Positions 25,862-35,063 are shown, counted from the first letter of the stretch. The stretch: DNA of 64,000 nucleotides from an uncultured Pelagibacteraceae bacterium (GCA_902555585.1 CACDSY010000001.1:62001-126000); one strand, 5' to 3'. A program made the numbers and translations. Notes: generated from the letters alone by a model not told the origin.

Positions 25862-26952
25862 TTATTTTGTATAAAGAATTTTCTAGGAAGTCATCAATCT
25901 CACCATCTAAAACTTTATCAGGATTAGAGTTCTCATAATTTGTTCTATTATCTTTAACCATTCTATAAGGATGCAATACATATGATCTAATTTGATGCCC
26001 CCAGCCAATTTCAGATTTTAAATTTTCAATATTATCGCTCTCTTTTTTTCTTTTTTGGATTTCATGCTCATAGAGTCTAGCTTTCAGCATATTCATACAT
26101 GTTTCTTTATTTTTGTGCTGAGATCTTTCATTTTGACATTGAACAACAATTTTACTTGGAATATGGGTAATTCTTACAGCACTATCTGTTGTATTTACAT
26201 GCTGTCCACCTGCTCCACTTGATCTATAAGTATCTATTCTTAAATCTTTATCTAATATCTCTATATCTATATCTTCACTAATTACTGGATAAACCCAAAC
26301 ACTTGCGAAACTGGTATGTCTTCTAGCTCCTGAGTCAAAAGGTGAAATTCTTACTAAACGATGAATCCCAGATTCCGATTTTAAAAATCCATAAATATAT
26401 TCTCCAGAGATTTTTATTACTGAAGATTTTATTCCTGCTTCGTCTCCTTTATGTTCGCTAATTAATTCAACTTTGTAATCCCGAACAGCAGCCCATTTCA
26501 TATACATTCTTCTTAACATATCTGCCCAATCTTGACTTTCGGTACCACCTGCTCCTGCATGAAATTCTAAATAACTGTCTAAAATATCGTTTTCATTAGA
26601 AAGAAAACATTTAATTTCTAATTTTTTAAATTCTTCTTTTAGATTTGAAAATTTTTTTAAAGTTTCTTGAACTAGTTGTTTATCATTTTCTTCACTAGCT
26701 AATTGAAAAATATCATATAATTCATTAATTTCTTTCTCTGATTGCTTGTGGGAATCTAATAAATTATCGTAACCTTTTTTTTCCTTTAATATCTTTTCAG
26801 CTTGTTTTCTATCATTCCAAAATTTTGGATCTTCTACGAGGGTATTTAATTTATTTCTTTTTGTCTCTATATTTTGTGTTTCAAAGAAACTCCTTGATTC
26901 TTTGATTTATTTTTATTACCTCAGATTTAAATTTATCTATTTCCTGTTCCAT
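25854..26952 (-). CDS. prfB: Peptide chain release factor 2, with programmed +1 frameshift
   Basis: RF2 ends translation at UGA and UAA. The gene is in two frames: 23 codons from ATG 26952 to CTT (26886-26884), then an in-frame TGA (26883-26881). After skipping one base, reading continues from 26882 to the stop at 25854, giving 365 residues. I translated the joined region and found no other stop. Key motifs are the anticodon-like SPF at about 203-205 and the GGQ at 248-250 (SSGAGGQHVNTTDSA). HAGAGGTESQDWADML, just before the first ATG of the longer frame, confirms that the real protein begins upstream. It starts inside the stop of the upstream PBP gene (TAATG). Confidence 0.95.
26881..26895 (-). 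other. prfB: Programmed +1 frameshift site of prfB
   Basis: On the minus strand the bases read AAGGAG TTT CTT TGA A. A Shine-Dalgarno-like AAGGAG sits three bases before the CTT slippery codon, followed by the in-frame UGA. This matches the classical RF2 arrangement, where low RF2 lets the ribosome slip and make more RF2. Confidence 0.93.
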
Positions 26953-29291
26953 TAATAAAATTTTAAAATATTTTTTTTATAATTATCAGATTTATATTTA
27001 TCATTACTAATAAATGCCTGATTTTCAAATTTTTCTTTTTTATAAGACTCAATAATTGTTTTTTTTGAGCCAAAATCTGCTTTTTCTCCAGTTTCAGCGT
27101 CTATTACCATCATTTTAATTCCTTTTGAAATTTTAAAAGGTCTAGCCTCATAATTATTTACCGCTTTTTTTATAAAATCTTTGAATATTGGTAGTGCTGT
27201 TTTGGAGCCAGTCTCAAATTTTCCTAGTTTTTTTGGAGAGTCATATCCAACAAAAACCCCAACTACTAAGTTAGATGTAAATCCAATAAACCATGTATCA
27301 GTGTTATTATTAGTTGTTCCTGTTTTTCCAGCAATTTGTAAATTTAAATCCCGTAGTCGCTTTCCTGTTCCTCTTTGTATTACTCCCTCAAGTATTGATG
27401 TCATTTGATAAGCAGTTTGTGGGGAGAATATTTGTTTAAAGTTGCTTTTTACTATTGGAATATTATCACCTTCAAAAGAAATTTGATCACAATTTTCACA
27501 GTATCTTTTTTCATTATTAAAAATTGTATTTCCCTCACTATCTTGAATTCTATCAATTATGACTGGTGTAACCAACTTTCCACCATTTACAAATGAACAG
27601 TAAGCGCTTGTGATATTCAATAAAGTTGTCTCTGCAGATCCTAAAGATACTGATAGCAATTCTTCAGGATTGTCATAGATATTAAGTTTTTTAGAAAAGT
27701 TTATTATTTTGTCTATCCCAAGATCCTGTGAAATTCTTACAGTCATTAAGTTTCTAGACTTTTCGACGCCAGTTCTTAATGTAGATAAACCATAAAATTT
27801 TTTACCATAATTTTCAGGTTTCCACATTTTTAGACCTTCTCCTTGATCAAGAACGATTGGTGCATCTAAAATTAAAGAGGAAGGTGTATAATTATTTTCT
27901 AATGCTAAAGCATATATGAAAGGCTTAAAGGCTGATCCAGGTTGTCTTTTTGCTTGTGATACTCTATTAAATTCACTTTTTTTGAAACTGAATCCCCCTG
28001 ACATTGCTAAAACTCTTCCGCTGTAAGGATCCATAACAACAATCCCACCATTAACATTTGGTAATTGTCTTAAACTAAAATTTCCGTCAGAAATTCTTTT
28101 TACATAAATGAGGTCGTTTATTTTAAAAATTTGATCAAAATTTTTTCTTGTCCAATTTATATCTTCGTAGCTTATAATACCATTCTCATTATTTGAGGTT
28201 TGAATTACAGTCTCAAATTTGTCTATTCTTTTTACAATTGCTATGTCCCAACCAATAGTTTTTTCTAAATTAAATTTATCTAAATTTTTATTCCAATCTT
28301 TATTCTTTCTGTTATCTAAAGATCCACGCCAACCATTTCTCTTATCATACTCTAATAATCCTATCCTTAATGACTCTGAGGCTAAATTTTGAAGTTCTAA
28401 ATTTATAGGACTTTTTATATTAAATCCCTGTTTATGAATCTTTTCATAACCATAATCCTGAATTACTTTTTTTCTTATATCCTCTACAAAATATCTTGTA
28501 TCTTCTATGAAAGTTCTTTTTCTCTTTTTTAAAATAATTTTTGAATTAATTAATTCATTATATTTTTTGTTAGAAATATAATTATTGTCATAAAGATTTT
28601 TGATTACTAAGTTTCTTCTATAAGTTGCTAATTCTTTATTTTTATAAGGGTTGTATTTACTAGGAGCTTTAGGTAGTGCAGCCAGCAAGGCAGATTCTGA
28701 ATAATTTAATTCACCAATTGGTTTATCAAAATATCTAAGGCTAGCTGATGCAATACCATAAGAACCTTCACCTAAATAAATTTGATTTAGATAGAGTTCT
28801 AAAATTCTTTCTTTCGTTAAAGCTCTTTCAATTCTAAAAGCTAGAATGGCTTCTTTTATCTTTCTATCTAAACTTACTTCATTCGATAAGAGAAAATTTT
28901 TTGCCACCTGTTGCGTAATTGTAGAAGCTCCCTCTAGTCTATTTGATTTTATTAAATTAAAAATATTATTTTTTATTGCTCTTAAAACTCCTTTGGCATC
29001 AACACCTGGGTGCTTAAAAAAGTTCTTATCTTCTGAAGATAAAAATGAGTAAATAATTTTTTTTGGTATAGCATTAAAAGGAACAAATATTCTTTTTTCA
29101 GTAGAAAAATCACTAATTAATACACCATCACCTGAATATACTTTGCTGGAAACTGAAGGTTTATAACTTTTTAAATATTTATAATCTGGTAATTTATTTG
29201 AATAAGACCAAAGCACTGAAAAGATTGCTATGAAGCTTATTAAAGAGAATACAATAAAAGCAACTATTAGTTTTTTTATTAAATTACTCAT
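26952..29291 (-). CDS. mrcA: Class A penicillin-binding protein 1A
   Basis: This 779-residue protein has a single N-terminal membrane anchor (about residues 8-30). A glycosyltransferase domain follows (EDKNFFKHPGVD with the catalytic Glu, EGASTITQQVAKNF, RKIKEAILAFRIE, LYLNQIYLGEGSYGI). The transpeptidase domain has the active Ser in PGSAFKPF (about residue 447), the SxN motif as KSRNLMT, and KTGT in AGKTGTTNN (about 655). It polymerises and crosslinks peptidoglycan in the periplasm. Its stop overlaps the prfB start by one base. It is divergent from rne across 82 bases. Confidence 0.95.
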   Translation of the reverse strand: MSNLIKKLIVAFIVFSLISFIAIFSVLWSYSNKLPDYKYLKSYKPSVSSKVYSGDGVLISDFSTEKRIFVPFNAIPKKIIYSFLSSEDKNFFKHPGVDAKGVLRAIKNNIFNLIKSNRLEGASTITQQVAKNFLLSNEVSLDRKIKEAILAFRIERALTKERILELYLNQIYLGEGSYGIASASLRYFDKPIGELNYSESALLAALPKAPSKYNPYKNKELATYRRNLVIKNLYDNNYISNKKYNELINSKIILKKRKRTFIEDTRYFVEDIRKKVIQDYGYEKIHKQGFNIKSPINLELQNLASESLRIGLLEYDKRNGWRGSLDNRKNKDWNKNLDKFNLEKTIGWDIAIVKRIDKFETVIQTSNNENGIISYEDINWTRKNFDQIFKINDLIYVKRISDGNFSLRQLPNVNGGIVVMDPYSGRVLAMSGGFSFKKSEFNRVSQAKRQPGSAFKPFIYALALENNYTPSSLILDAPIVLDQGEGLKMWKPENYGKKFYGLSTLRTGVEKSRNLMTVRISQDLGIDKIINFSKKLNIYDNPEELLSVSLGSAETTLLNITSAYCSFVNGGKLVTPVIIDRIQDSEGNTIFNNEKRYCENCDQISFEGDNIPIVKSNFKQIFSPQTAYQMTSILEGVIQRGTGKRLRDLNLQIAGKTGTTNNNTDTWFIGFTSNLVVGVFVGYDSPKKLGKFETGSKTALPIFKDFIKKAVNNYEARPFKISKGIKMMVIDAETGEKADFGSKKTIIESYKKEKFENQAFISNDKYKSDNYKKNILKFY

Positions 29292-29373
29292 TTTAGTTTA
29301 AATTATTGATTGAATTTGTTAAAGTTAAGGCACCGAATTTAAAAAATAAAACAATGAAAAATAATCAAAATTT

Positions 29374-31143
29374 ATGTCAAAAAATTTATACATTGATGCA
29401 TCGCATCCAAATCAAACAAGAGTTGTTCTTAAAAAAGATAATCATATTGAAGACTATGAATATGAAAGTATAAACAATACTTTAATTAAAAATAATATAT
29501 ATTTAGGAAAAGTAAGTAGAATAGAACCTTCACTTCAAGCAGCATTCGTTGATTTTGGAAGGGAGAGACATGGTTTTTTATCATTTAATGATATTCAGTC
29601 TGATTATTATCAACTACCACAAAGCGATTTAGAAAAAATAAAAGAGGAAGAAGAAAAGGTAAGAGAGGAACTTTCTAAAGAAAGTGAAAATAACGAAAAT
29701 CAAATTTTAGAAGGAAACGAAGAAGTCAAATTAAATGATCCAGTTGAAAAATTAGAAGATGAGAATAAAGAAAAAATAAATAATGAAAAAAAATTTCCTT
29801 CTAAAAGATACAAAATTCAAGAAGTAATAAAACCTAATCAAGTTATATTGGTACAAGTATTAAAAGACGAAAGAGGTTTTAAAGGAGCAGCTCTAAGTAC
29901 ATTTATAAGTATTGCTGGAAAATATATTGTTTTAATGCCTAATACTGCAAAAGGTGGTGGAATATCCAGAAAAATTTTTAATCCTGGTGATAGAAAGAAA
30001 ATTAGAAAGATATTAAATGAGATTGAAATTCCCAAAGAGATGGGCATCATAGTTAGAACTGCTGGCTCAAATAAAACTAAAAATGAAATAGATGGTGATC
30101 TTAAAAATTTAATTTCAATTTGGAACTCTATAAAAGAGAATGCATTAAATTCTGTTGCTCCTTCATTAATTCATCAAGAAAGTGATATAATTAAAAGAAG
30201 TATAAGAGATATGTACGACGACGAAACTCAGAACATTATAGTAGAAGGTAATGAGGGTTATCAAAAAGCAAAGAATTACATGAAACTTATGATGCCTAAA
30301 CAATTAAAAAAAGTAAAAAAATTTAGAGAAAAAATTCCATTATTTTTTAAAGAGAATATTGAAAAAAAACTTTTTGAAATTTTTAAAACAGAGGTAAAAC
30401 TTAGTTCTGGTGGCTATCTAGTTATAAACCCAACAGAGGCATTAGTTTCAATAGATATTAATTCAGGTAAGTCAATTAAACAAAAAAATGTTGAAAGCAC
30501 TGCATTAGATACTAATCTTGAAGCAGCTGAAGAGATAGCTAGACAAATAAAAATTAGAGATTTATCTGGTTTAATTATAATTGATTTTATTGATATGCTT
30601 AGCTTTAATAATCGAAAACAAGTAGAAAGAAAATTAAAGGAAAGATGTAGAAATGATAGAGCAAGAATTCAAATTGGAAGAATTAGTAATTTTGGGTTAC
30701 TTGAAATGTCTAGACAAAGACTAAGAGAAAGTAATATTAAATGGTCAATTAAATTAACAAATGAAACCTTAGCATTAAAAGTAATTAAATTAATTGAAAT
30801 AAAAATATTTGAAACAAATGCTAAAATTGTAGATGTTTGTATTAATGAAAAAATTCTAAGTTTTATAGAAAGATATTTTTCTGAGGATTTAGATTATTTT
30901 AAAAAGAAAAATAAGGTTAAAATTAATCTTAGTCCTGATCAGAGCCTAGGTTTACAAGACTATAATATTGAGTTTAAATCAAAATCAGGCAAATCATTGG
31001 AAAAAGTTGATAAAGTCGAAAATTTGCAGAAAATTTCTGAGGAAAAATTAAATAAAAATATAGTTTTAACAAAAGAAAAAAAATCCAGTTATAAAAGAAA
31101 AAAATTTCAAAAAAGAAAAAATTTCAAAAAAAAATTAAATTAA
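29374..31143 (+). CDS. rne: Ribonuclease E/G family endoribonuclease
   Basis: This 589-residue protein matches alphaproteobacterial RNase E. It starts MSKNLYIDASHPNQTRVV. An S1 domain (NIYLGKVSRIEPSLQAAFVDFG) is split by an acidic insertion around residues 85-145. The catalytic Mg ligands are Asp361 in SIDINSGKS and Asp407 in IDFIDM. It cleaves single-stranded AU-rich RNA in mRNA decay and rRNA/tRNA processing. Two oddities: the long C-terminal degradosome scaffold is missing and replaced by a Lys-rich tail, and the zinc-link CPxC motif that normally follows SRQRL is absent (SRQRL ends at residue 450). Confidence 0.93.
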   Translation: MSKNLYIDASHPNQTRVVLKKDNHIEDYEYESINNTLIKNNIYLGKVSRIEPSLQAAFVDFGRERHGFLSFNDIQSDYYQLPQSDLEKIKEEEEKVREELSKESENNENQILEGNEEVKLNDPVEKLEDENKEKINNEKKFPSKRYKIQEVIKPNQVILVQVLKDERGFKGAALSTFISIAGKYIVLMPNTAKGGGISRKIFNPGDRKKIRKILNEIEIPKEMGIIVRTAGSNKTKNEIDGDLKNLISIWNSIKENALNSVAPSLIHQESDIIKRSIRDMYDDETQNIIVEGNEGYQKAKNYMKLMMPKQLKKVKKFREKIPLFFKENIEKKLFEIFKTEVKLSSGGYLVINPTEALVSIDINSGKSIKQKNVESTALDTNLEAAEEIARQIKIRDLSGLIIIDFIDMLSFNNRKQVERKLKERCRNDRARIQIGRISNFGLLEMSRQRLRESNIKWSIKLTNETLALKVIKLIEIKIFETNAKIVDVCINEKILSFIERYFSEDLDYFKKKNKVKINLSPDQSLGLQDYNIEFKSKSGKSLEKVDKVENLQKISEEKLNKNIVLTKEKKSSYKRKKFQKRKNFKKKLN

Positions 31144-31908
31144 ACCTTTCTTAGTTGTGGAGGCTGATCCTTGGAGATTTGGCAGAATTCTCCCCGAAAG
31201 AAAAGATTTTCTTCCTGATAAAACTGCATATTTCATTGCCTCAGCCATTTGAAAGGGGTATTTCGCTTTAGCTATTGCTGTATTTATTAACACAGCATCG
31301 CAGCCCATCTCCATAGCTTCTACTGCATCAGAAGCTTGTCCAATTCCAGCATCAATAATTAAAGGAACCTTTGTTTGATTTCTTAAAATTTTTATATTTG
31401 TTTTATTTTGGATGCCAAGACCAGATCCAATTGGTGCTGCTAGTGGCATAATAGCTGAAGCTCCAGAATTTTCTAACCTCTTGCACATAAGTGGATCATC
31501 ATTGCAATAAACCATCACTTTAAAGCCCTCTTTTGTTAAAACTTCTGTAGATTTAAGAGTTTCAATCATATCTGGAAATAAATTCTTTTTATCTCCTAAA
31601 ACTTCTAATTTTACTATTTTCCAACCTCCAATTTCCCTCGCAAGTCTTAATGTTCTTAGGGCATCACTAGATGTAAAACATCCAGCTGTATTGGGTAGAT
31701 ACATAATTTTTTTAGGATCAATATAATCCATCAACAAAGGTTTTGATCTATCTGATATATTTACTCTCCTAACCGCAACTGTAACAATTTCAGCTCCTGA
31801 AATTTTAATTGCTTTTGCACATTCTTTCATATTCTTATATTTTCCTGTGCCAACTATAAGTCTGGATTGGAATTTCTTATTTGCAATTTTTAAAATATCA
31901 AATTTCAT
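31135..31908 (-). CDS. thiG: Thiazole synthase
   Basis: This 257-residue barrel enzyme builds the thiazole phosphate of thiamine from DXP, dehydroglycine and ThiS thiocarboxylate. Seen: SRLIVGTGKY, EIVTVAVRRV, the LPNTAGCFTSSDALRTLRLARE block, VLGDKKNLFPD with the catalytic Lys region, YCNDDPLMCKRL, MPLAAPIGSGLGI and AGIGQASDAVEAMEMGCDAVL. It abuts thiS with a one-base overlap and ends convergent with rne, overlapping by nine bases. Confidence 0.96.
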   Translation of the reverse strand: MKFDILKIANKKFQSRLIVGTGKYKNMKECAKAIKISGAEIVTVAVRRVNISDRSKPLLMDYIDPKKIMYLPNTAGCFTSSDALRTLRLAREIGGWKIVKLEVLGDKKNLFPDMIETLKSTEVLTKEGFKVMVYCNDDPLMCKRLENSGASAIMPLAAPIGSGLGIQNKTNIKILRNQTKVPLIIDAGIGQASDAVEAMEMGCDAVLINTAIAKAKYPFQMAEAMKYAVLSGRKSFLSGRILPNLQGSASTTKKGLI

Positions 31909-32126
31909 TATCCTCCACCTATAAAATGTACTATTTCTATTTTATCTTTATTTTTTAAAAAAGTTTTACTCAATTTTTTTTTATCAACTATCTCTTCATT
32001 TAATTCTATTGCTACTTTGTTAATTGGGGTTTTTAACTTTTCGATAAGATTTTTTAAAGAAAATTTTAAATTTACGGTCAAAAGCTTACCATTAACTATA
32101 ATTTTTATTTTATTTTTTTTGTTCAT
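31908..32126 (-). CDS. thiS: Sulfur carrier protein ThiS
   Basis: This 72-residue ubiquitin-fold protein ends in FIGGG, giving the diglycine C-terminus that is adenylated and thiocarboxylated to carry sulfur to ThiG. It includes VAIELNEEIVDKK and KDKIEIVHFIGG, typical of ThiS. It is first in the thiS-thiG pair and divergent from aroQ across only 16 bases, so there is no space for a TPP riboswitch. Confidence 0.93.
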   Translation of the reverse strand: MNKKNKIKIIVNGKLLTVNLKFSLKNLIEKLKTPINKVAIELNEEIVDKKKLSKTFLKNKDKIEIVHFIGGG

Positions 32127-32142
32127 ATAATATAAAGTTTTA

Positions 32143-32586
32143 ATGAGTAAATTATTAATTATTAATGGCCCTAATCTTAATCTATTAGGGGAAAGAGAAC
32201 AAACTCAATATGGTAGCAAAGATTATAAATTCCTTGAAGAAATTTGTCTAAATAGAGCAAAAGAATTAAATATTAATATAGAAATAAAACAATCAAATAT
32301 TGAAGGAGATATTGTAAATATTATTCAAGATGCTCGTAAAACGCATGATGGAATTATAATTAATGCTGCTGGATATAGTCATACATCAGTTGCTATTAGA
32401 GATGCTATAAGTATTTTTAAAAAACCCATTATTGAGCTTCATATATCAAACATTTATAAAAGAGAGGAATTTAGGCATAAATCCCTTATAAGCTCAGTTG
32501 TTACTGGTATTATTTGTGGACTGGGAATAAATGGCTATATTTTAGCCATAAACTCTATGCATGAAATCTTAAATAATGAAAATTAA
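32143..32586 (+). CDS. aroQ: Type II 3-dehydroquinate dehydratase
   Basis: This 147-residue protein has the type II DHQase signature. INGPNLNLLGEREQTQYGS carries the catalytic Arg18 and Tyr23; INAAGYSHTSVAIRDA, ELHISNIYKREEFRHKS and GLGINGY follow. It makes 3-dehydroshikimate in the shikimate pathway. Its stop lies inside accB (11-base overlap). The aroQ-accB-accC order is a common alphaproteobacterial cluster. Confidence 0.96.
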   Translation: MSKLLIINGPNLNLLGEREQTQYGSKDYKFLEEICLNRAKELNINIEIKQSNIEGDIVNIIQDARKTHDGIIINAAGYSHTSVAIRDAISIFKKPIIELHISNIYKREEFRHKSLISSVVTGIICGLGINGYILAINSMHEILNNEN

Positions 32587-32998
32587 TAAAAGTATTATTA
32601 AAGAGTTAAATGATTATTTAGATGAATTTAATCTTACAGAAATAGAATACACTGAAAAAGATGTTAAGGTTAAAGTTTCAAAATCTAGAATATCAAAAAA
32701 TATTGAAACTGTAATACCTGACAAAGAGAAGAATATAATAAAAAAAGAAGTTTCAATTAACGACTCCAAGAGAATTACTTCGCCTATAATTGGTACTGCT
32801 TATCTTGCTCCCGAGCCAGGAGGTAAGAAATTTATAGAGGTAGGTCAAAAAATTAAAAAGGGTGATACAGTTATGATTGTGGAAGCGATGAAAACTATGA
32901 ATCATGTACCAAGCCCGCTTGATGGAGTTGTAAAAGAAGTTAGTGTTGAAGATGGACAACCAGTAGAGTTTGGTCAGACTATTGCGTTCCTAAATTAA
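32576..32998 (+). CDS. accB: Acetyl-CoA carboxylase biotin carboxyl carrier protein
   Basis: This 140-residue protein has an N-terminal helical segment, a short Lys-rich linker and a C-terminal biotinyl domain. The biotin acceptor Lys106 lies in VEAMKTMNHV. It carries CO2 between biotin carboxylase and carboxyltransferase for malonyl-CoA synthesis. The start ATG at 32576 lies inside aroQ, and accC follows after four bases. Confidence 0.96.
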   Translation: MKINKSIIKELNDYLDEFNLTEIEYTEKDVKVKVSKSRISKNIETVIPDKEKNIIKKEVSINDSKRITSPIIGTAYLAPEPGGKKFIEVGQKIKKGDTVMIVEAMKTMNHVPSPLDGVVKEVSVEDGQPVEFGQTIAFLN

Positions 32999-33002
32999 AT
33001 TA

Positions 33003-34340
33003 ATGTTTAAAAAAATACTTATAGCTAATAGAGGCGAAATCGCAGTTCGTATAATTAGAGCATGTAAAGAATGGGGTATTTCAACTGTAGCTATTCATTC
33101 AGATGTGGATAGAGAGAGTATGCATGTGAGGTTAGCTGACGAAAGTATTTGTGTTGGTCCTCATCAACCTACATTTAGTTATTTAAATATTCCTGCAATT
33201 ATGTCAGCTATTGAACTCACAGGTGTTGAAGCCGTTCATCCTGGATATGGTTTTTTATCAGAAAATTTTGAGTTTGCAAAAATATTGGAGGAAAATGATA
33301 TAAAATTTATAGGTCCTTCGTCTAATTTAATAAAAATGATGGGAGATAAAATTGAAGCTAAAAAAGTTGCTAAAAATTATGGACTACCAGTAATAGAGGG
33401 TTCAGAAGGGGGTATTAAAGATATTAATGAAGCAAAAAAAATATGTGAAAAGATAGGGTTTCCAGTTCTAATAAAAGCATCTGGCGGTGGTGGTGGAAAA
33501 GGAATGAAAATCGTCAATAAGCTAGAAGAATTTGAGAATCTATTCCTAACTGCAAAACAGGAAGCAAAAAAATTTTTTAATAATGATGAAGTTTATATTG
33601 AAAAATTTTTTCAAAATCCAAGACATATAGAGGTACAAGTTTTATCAGGTAAAAATAGAACTGTTCATTTGCATGAAAGAGATTGTTCGGTTCAGAGAAG
33701 ACACCAAAAACTTATTGAAGAAACTCCTAGTCCAGTTTTAGACGATAGTATTAGAAAAGAACTTTTTGAGAAGACTGTAAGTATGGTTAGTAAAATTGGG
33801 TATGAAGGAGCTGGAACAGTTGAATTTATCTACGAGGATGGAAAATTCTACTTTTTGGAGATGAATACAAGGGTGCAGGTTGAGCACCCAGTAACTGAAA
33901 TGGTTACAGGAATTGACATAATAAAAGAGCAAATTTGGATAGCTTTCTCAGGAAATACTGCTTTAAAACAAAGCGATATAAACCCCAGAGGACATGCTAT
34001 AGAATGTAGAATTAATGCTGAGGATCCAAGTAATAATTTCCAACCTTCACCAGGTAAAATAGGGATGTGTCACCAACCGTCTGGTTTTAGAACAAGAGTT
34101 GATGGATCTATATACCAAGGTTATAAAATTACACCATATTATGACAGCATGGTTTGTAAAGTGATAACTCATGGACGAAATAGAGAAGAAGCAATTCAGA
34201 GAATGTTAAGATCTCTTGATGAATTTGTTATTGACGGAATAACAACAACAATAGAACTACATAAGGTATTACTAAAAAACAAAAAATTTATTACATCTGA
34301 CTTCAACGTAAGCTGGTTAGATAAAGAAAAAGTTATTTAA
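33003..34340 (+). CDS. accC: Acetyl-CoA carboxylase biotin carboxylase subunit
   Basis: This 445-residue ATP-grasp enzyme carboxylates biotin on AccB. Seen: KILIANRGEIAVRIIRA, HPGYGFLSEN, the glycine-rich KASGGGGGKGMKIV lid, QVLSGKNRTVHLHERDCSVQRR, FLEMNTRVQVEHPVTE with the catalytic Glu and Arg region, and GHAIECRINAEDP. Its stop shares a TTAA with the convergent DUF2155 gene. Confidence 0.97.
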   Translation: MFKKILIANRGEIAVRIIRACKEWGISTVAIHSDVDRESMHVRLADESICVGPHQPTFSYLNIPAIMSAIELTGVEAVHPGYGFLSENFEFAKILEENDIKFIGPSSNLIKMMGDKIEAKKVAKNYGLPVIEGSEGGIKDINEAKKICEKIGFPVLIKASGGGGGKGMKIVNKLEEFENLFLTAKQEAKKFFNNDEVYIEKFFQNPRHIEVQVLSGKNRTVHLHERDCSVQRRHQKLIEETPSPVLDDSIRKELFEKTVSMVSKIGYEGAGTVEFIYEDGKFYFLEMNTRVQVEHPVTEMVTGIDIIKEQIWIAFSGNTALKQSDINPRGHAIECRINAEDPSNNFQPSPGKIGMCHQPSGFRTRVDGSIYQGYKITPYYDSMVCKVITHGRNREEAIQRMLRSLDEFVIDGITTTIELHKVLLKNKKFITSDFNVSWLDKEKVI

Positions 34341-34741
34341 CTATAACATTTTTTTAACCAAACATCATAAACTGGATGGTCAAAAGGTCTTATAGAAGGA
34401 CTTGATGCAAATGTCCAATCATTAAAAACAAATACACTATCATTATTGTTCATTGTTATATCTTTTACCTGCATGTAAGCAGTGACTTCTGGGTCATCGT
34501 CAAATTCTGAAATATAACATTTCAAAACTTTTATATTTAGATTTTGAAAAGAAAATTCTTCTCCAACTTGAATTTTAATATTTGTATTTTTTGAACTTAC
34601 CTTATCAAGAACGCTTAACTCTGCAGTTGTCTCACTTTTTGCCAAAGTTTCAGCATGAATATTGTTAATAATAAGAATAGTTAAAACTATTGCTAATAAA
34701 AAATTAACTTTTCCAGCTTTTATATTTTTTTTTAATAACAT
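34337..34741 (-). CDS. DUF2155 domain secreted protein
   Basis: This 134-residue protein has a signal peptide (basic MLLKKNIKAGKVNF, hydrophobic stretch, NNIHA before ETLAKS). It ends in the DUF2155 pattern NDWTFASSPSIRPFDHPVYDVWLKKC. The function of the family is not known to me; it is alphaproteobacterial and usually lies next to NDUFA12, as here. I chose the start at 34741 because a longer frame to 34813 would place the signal peptide far from the N-terminus. This start is 38 bases inside the NDUFA12 gene. Confidence 0.82.
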   Translation of the reverse strand: MLLKKNIKAGKVNFLLAIVLTILIINNIHAETLAKSETTAELSVLDKVSSKNTNIKIQVGEEFSFQNLNIKVLKCYISEFDDDPEVTAYMQVKDITMNNNDSVFVFNDWTFASSPSIRPFDHPVYDVWLKKCYS

Positions 34742-35063
34742 TGTTATATTTTTTTGGATGATAAGATTTTTCTGATCCTGTTTGGTTGGGTAAATGTTCT
34801 TTCTGCCAGTCATATTTTTTTAAGTCATGATTGTTCTCTATTTGATTATTTATATAATGCATCCATGAATACCACTCATTAGGTATTTTCGATGCCTCAA
34901 CTTCGCCATTATAAATTACCCATCTTCTTCCTGATTTACTCTCATAATATTTATTTCCATTTTTATCTTTCCCAACTAATTTTCCTAAAAATAATATTTG
35001 TAGTCTAGTTCCTAACGTCTGTTGATTCCACCAGGTAAAAATTTGCTTAAATAATGTCAACAT
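34704..35063 (-). CDS. NDUFA12-like accessory subunit of NADH dehydrogenase
   Basis: This 119-residue protein matches the 17.2-kDa complex I accessory subunit family shared by alphaproteobacteria and mitochondria. Seen: FTWWNQQTLGTRLQILFLGKLVGKD, GNKYYES, GRRWVIYNGEVEASKIPNEWYSWMHY and HLPNQTGSEKSYHPK. It is thought to stabilise complex I on the cytoplasmic/matrix side. The DUF2155 gene begins inside its end. The other nuo genes are not in the window. Confidence 0.92.
   Translation of the reverse strand: MLTLFKQIFTWWNQQTLGTRLQILFLGKLVGKDKNGNKYYESKSGRRWVIYNGEVEASKIPNEWYSWMHYINNQIENNHDLKKYDWQKEHLPNQTGSEKSYHPKKYNNVIKKKYKSWKS

Noticed and set aside
25854..26952. prfB as a frameshifted pseudogene
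   Set aside because: The break is exactly the classical AAGGAG-x3-CTT-TGA recoding site and all functional motifs are intact.
32127..32142. TPP riboswitch before thiS
   Set aside because: Only 16 bases separate thiS from the divergent aroQ, too short for the element.
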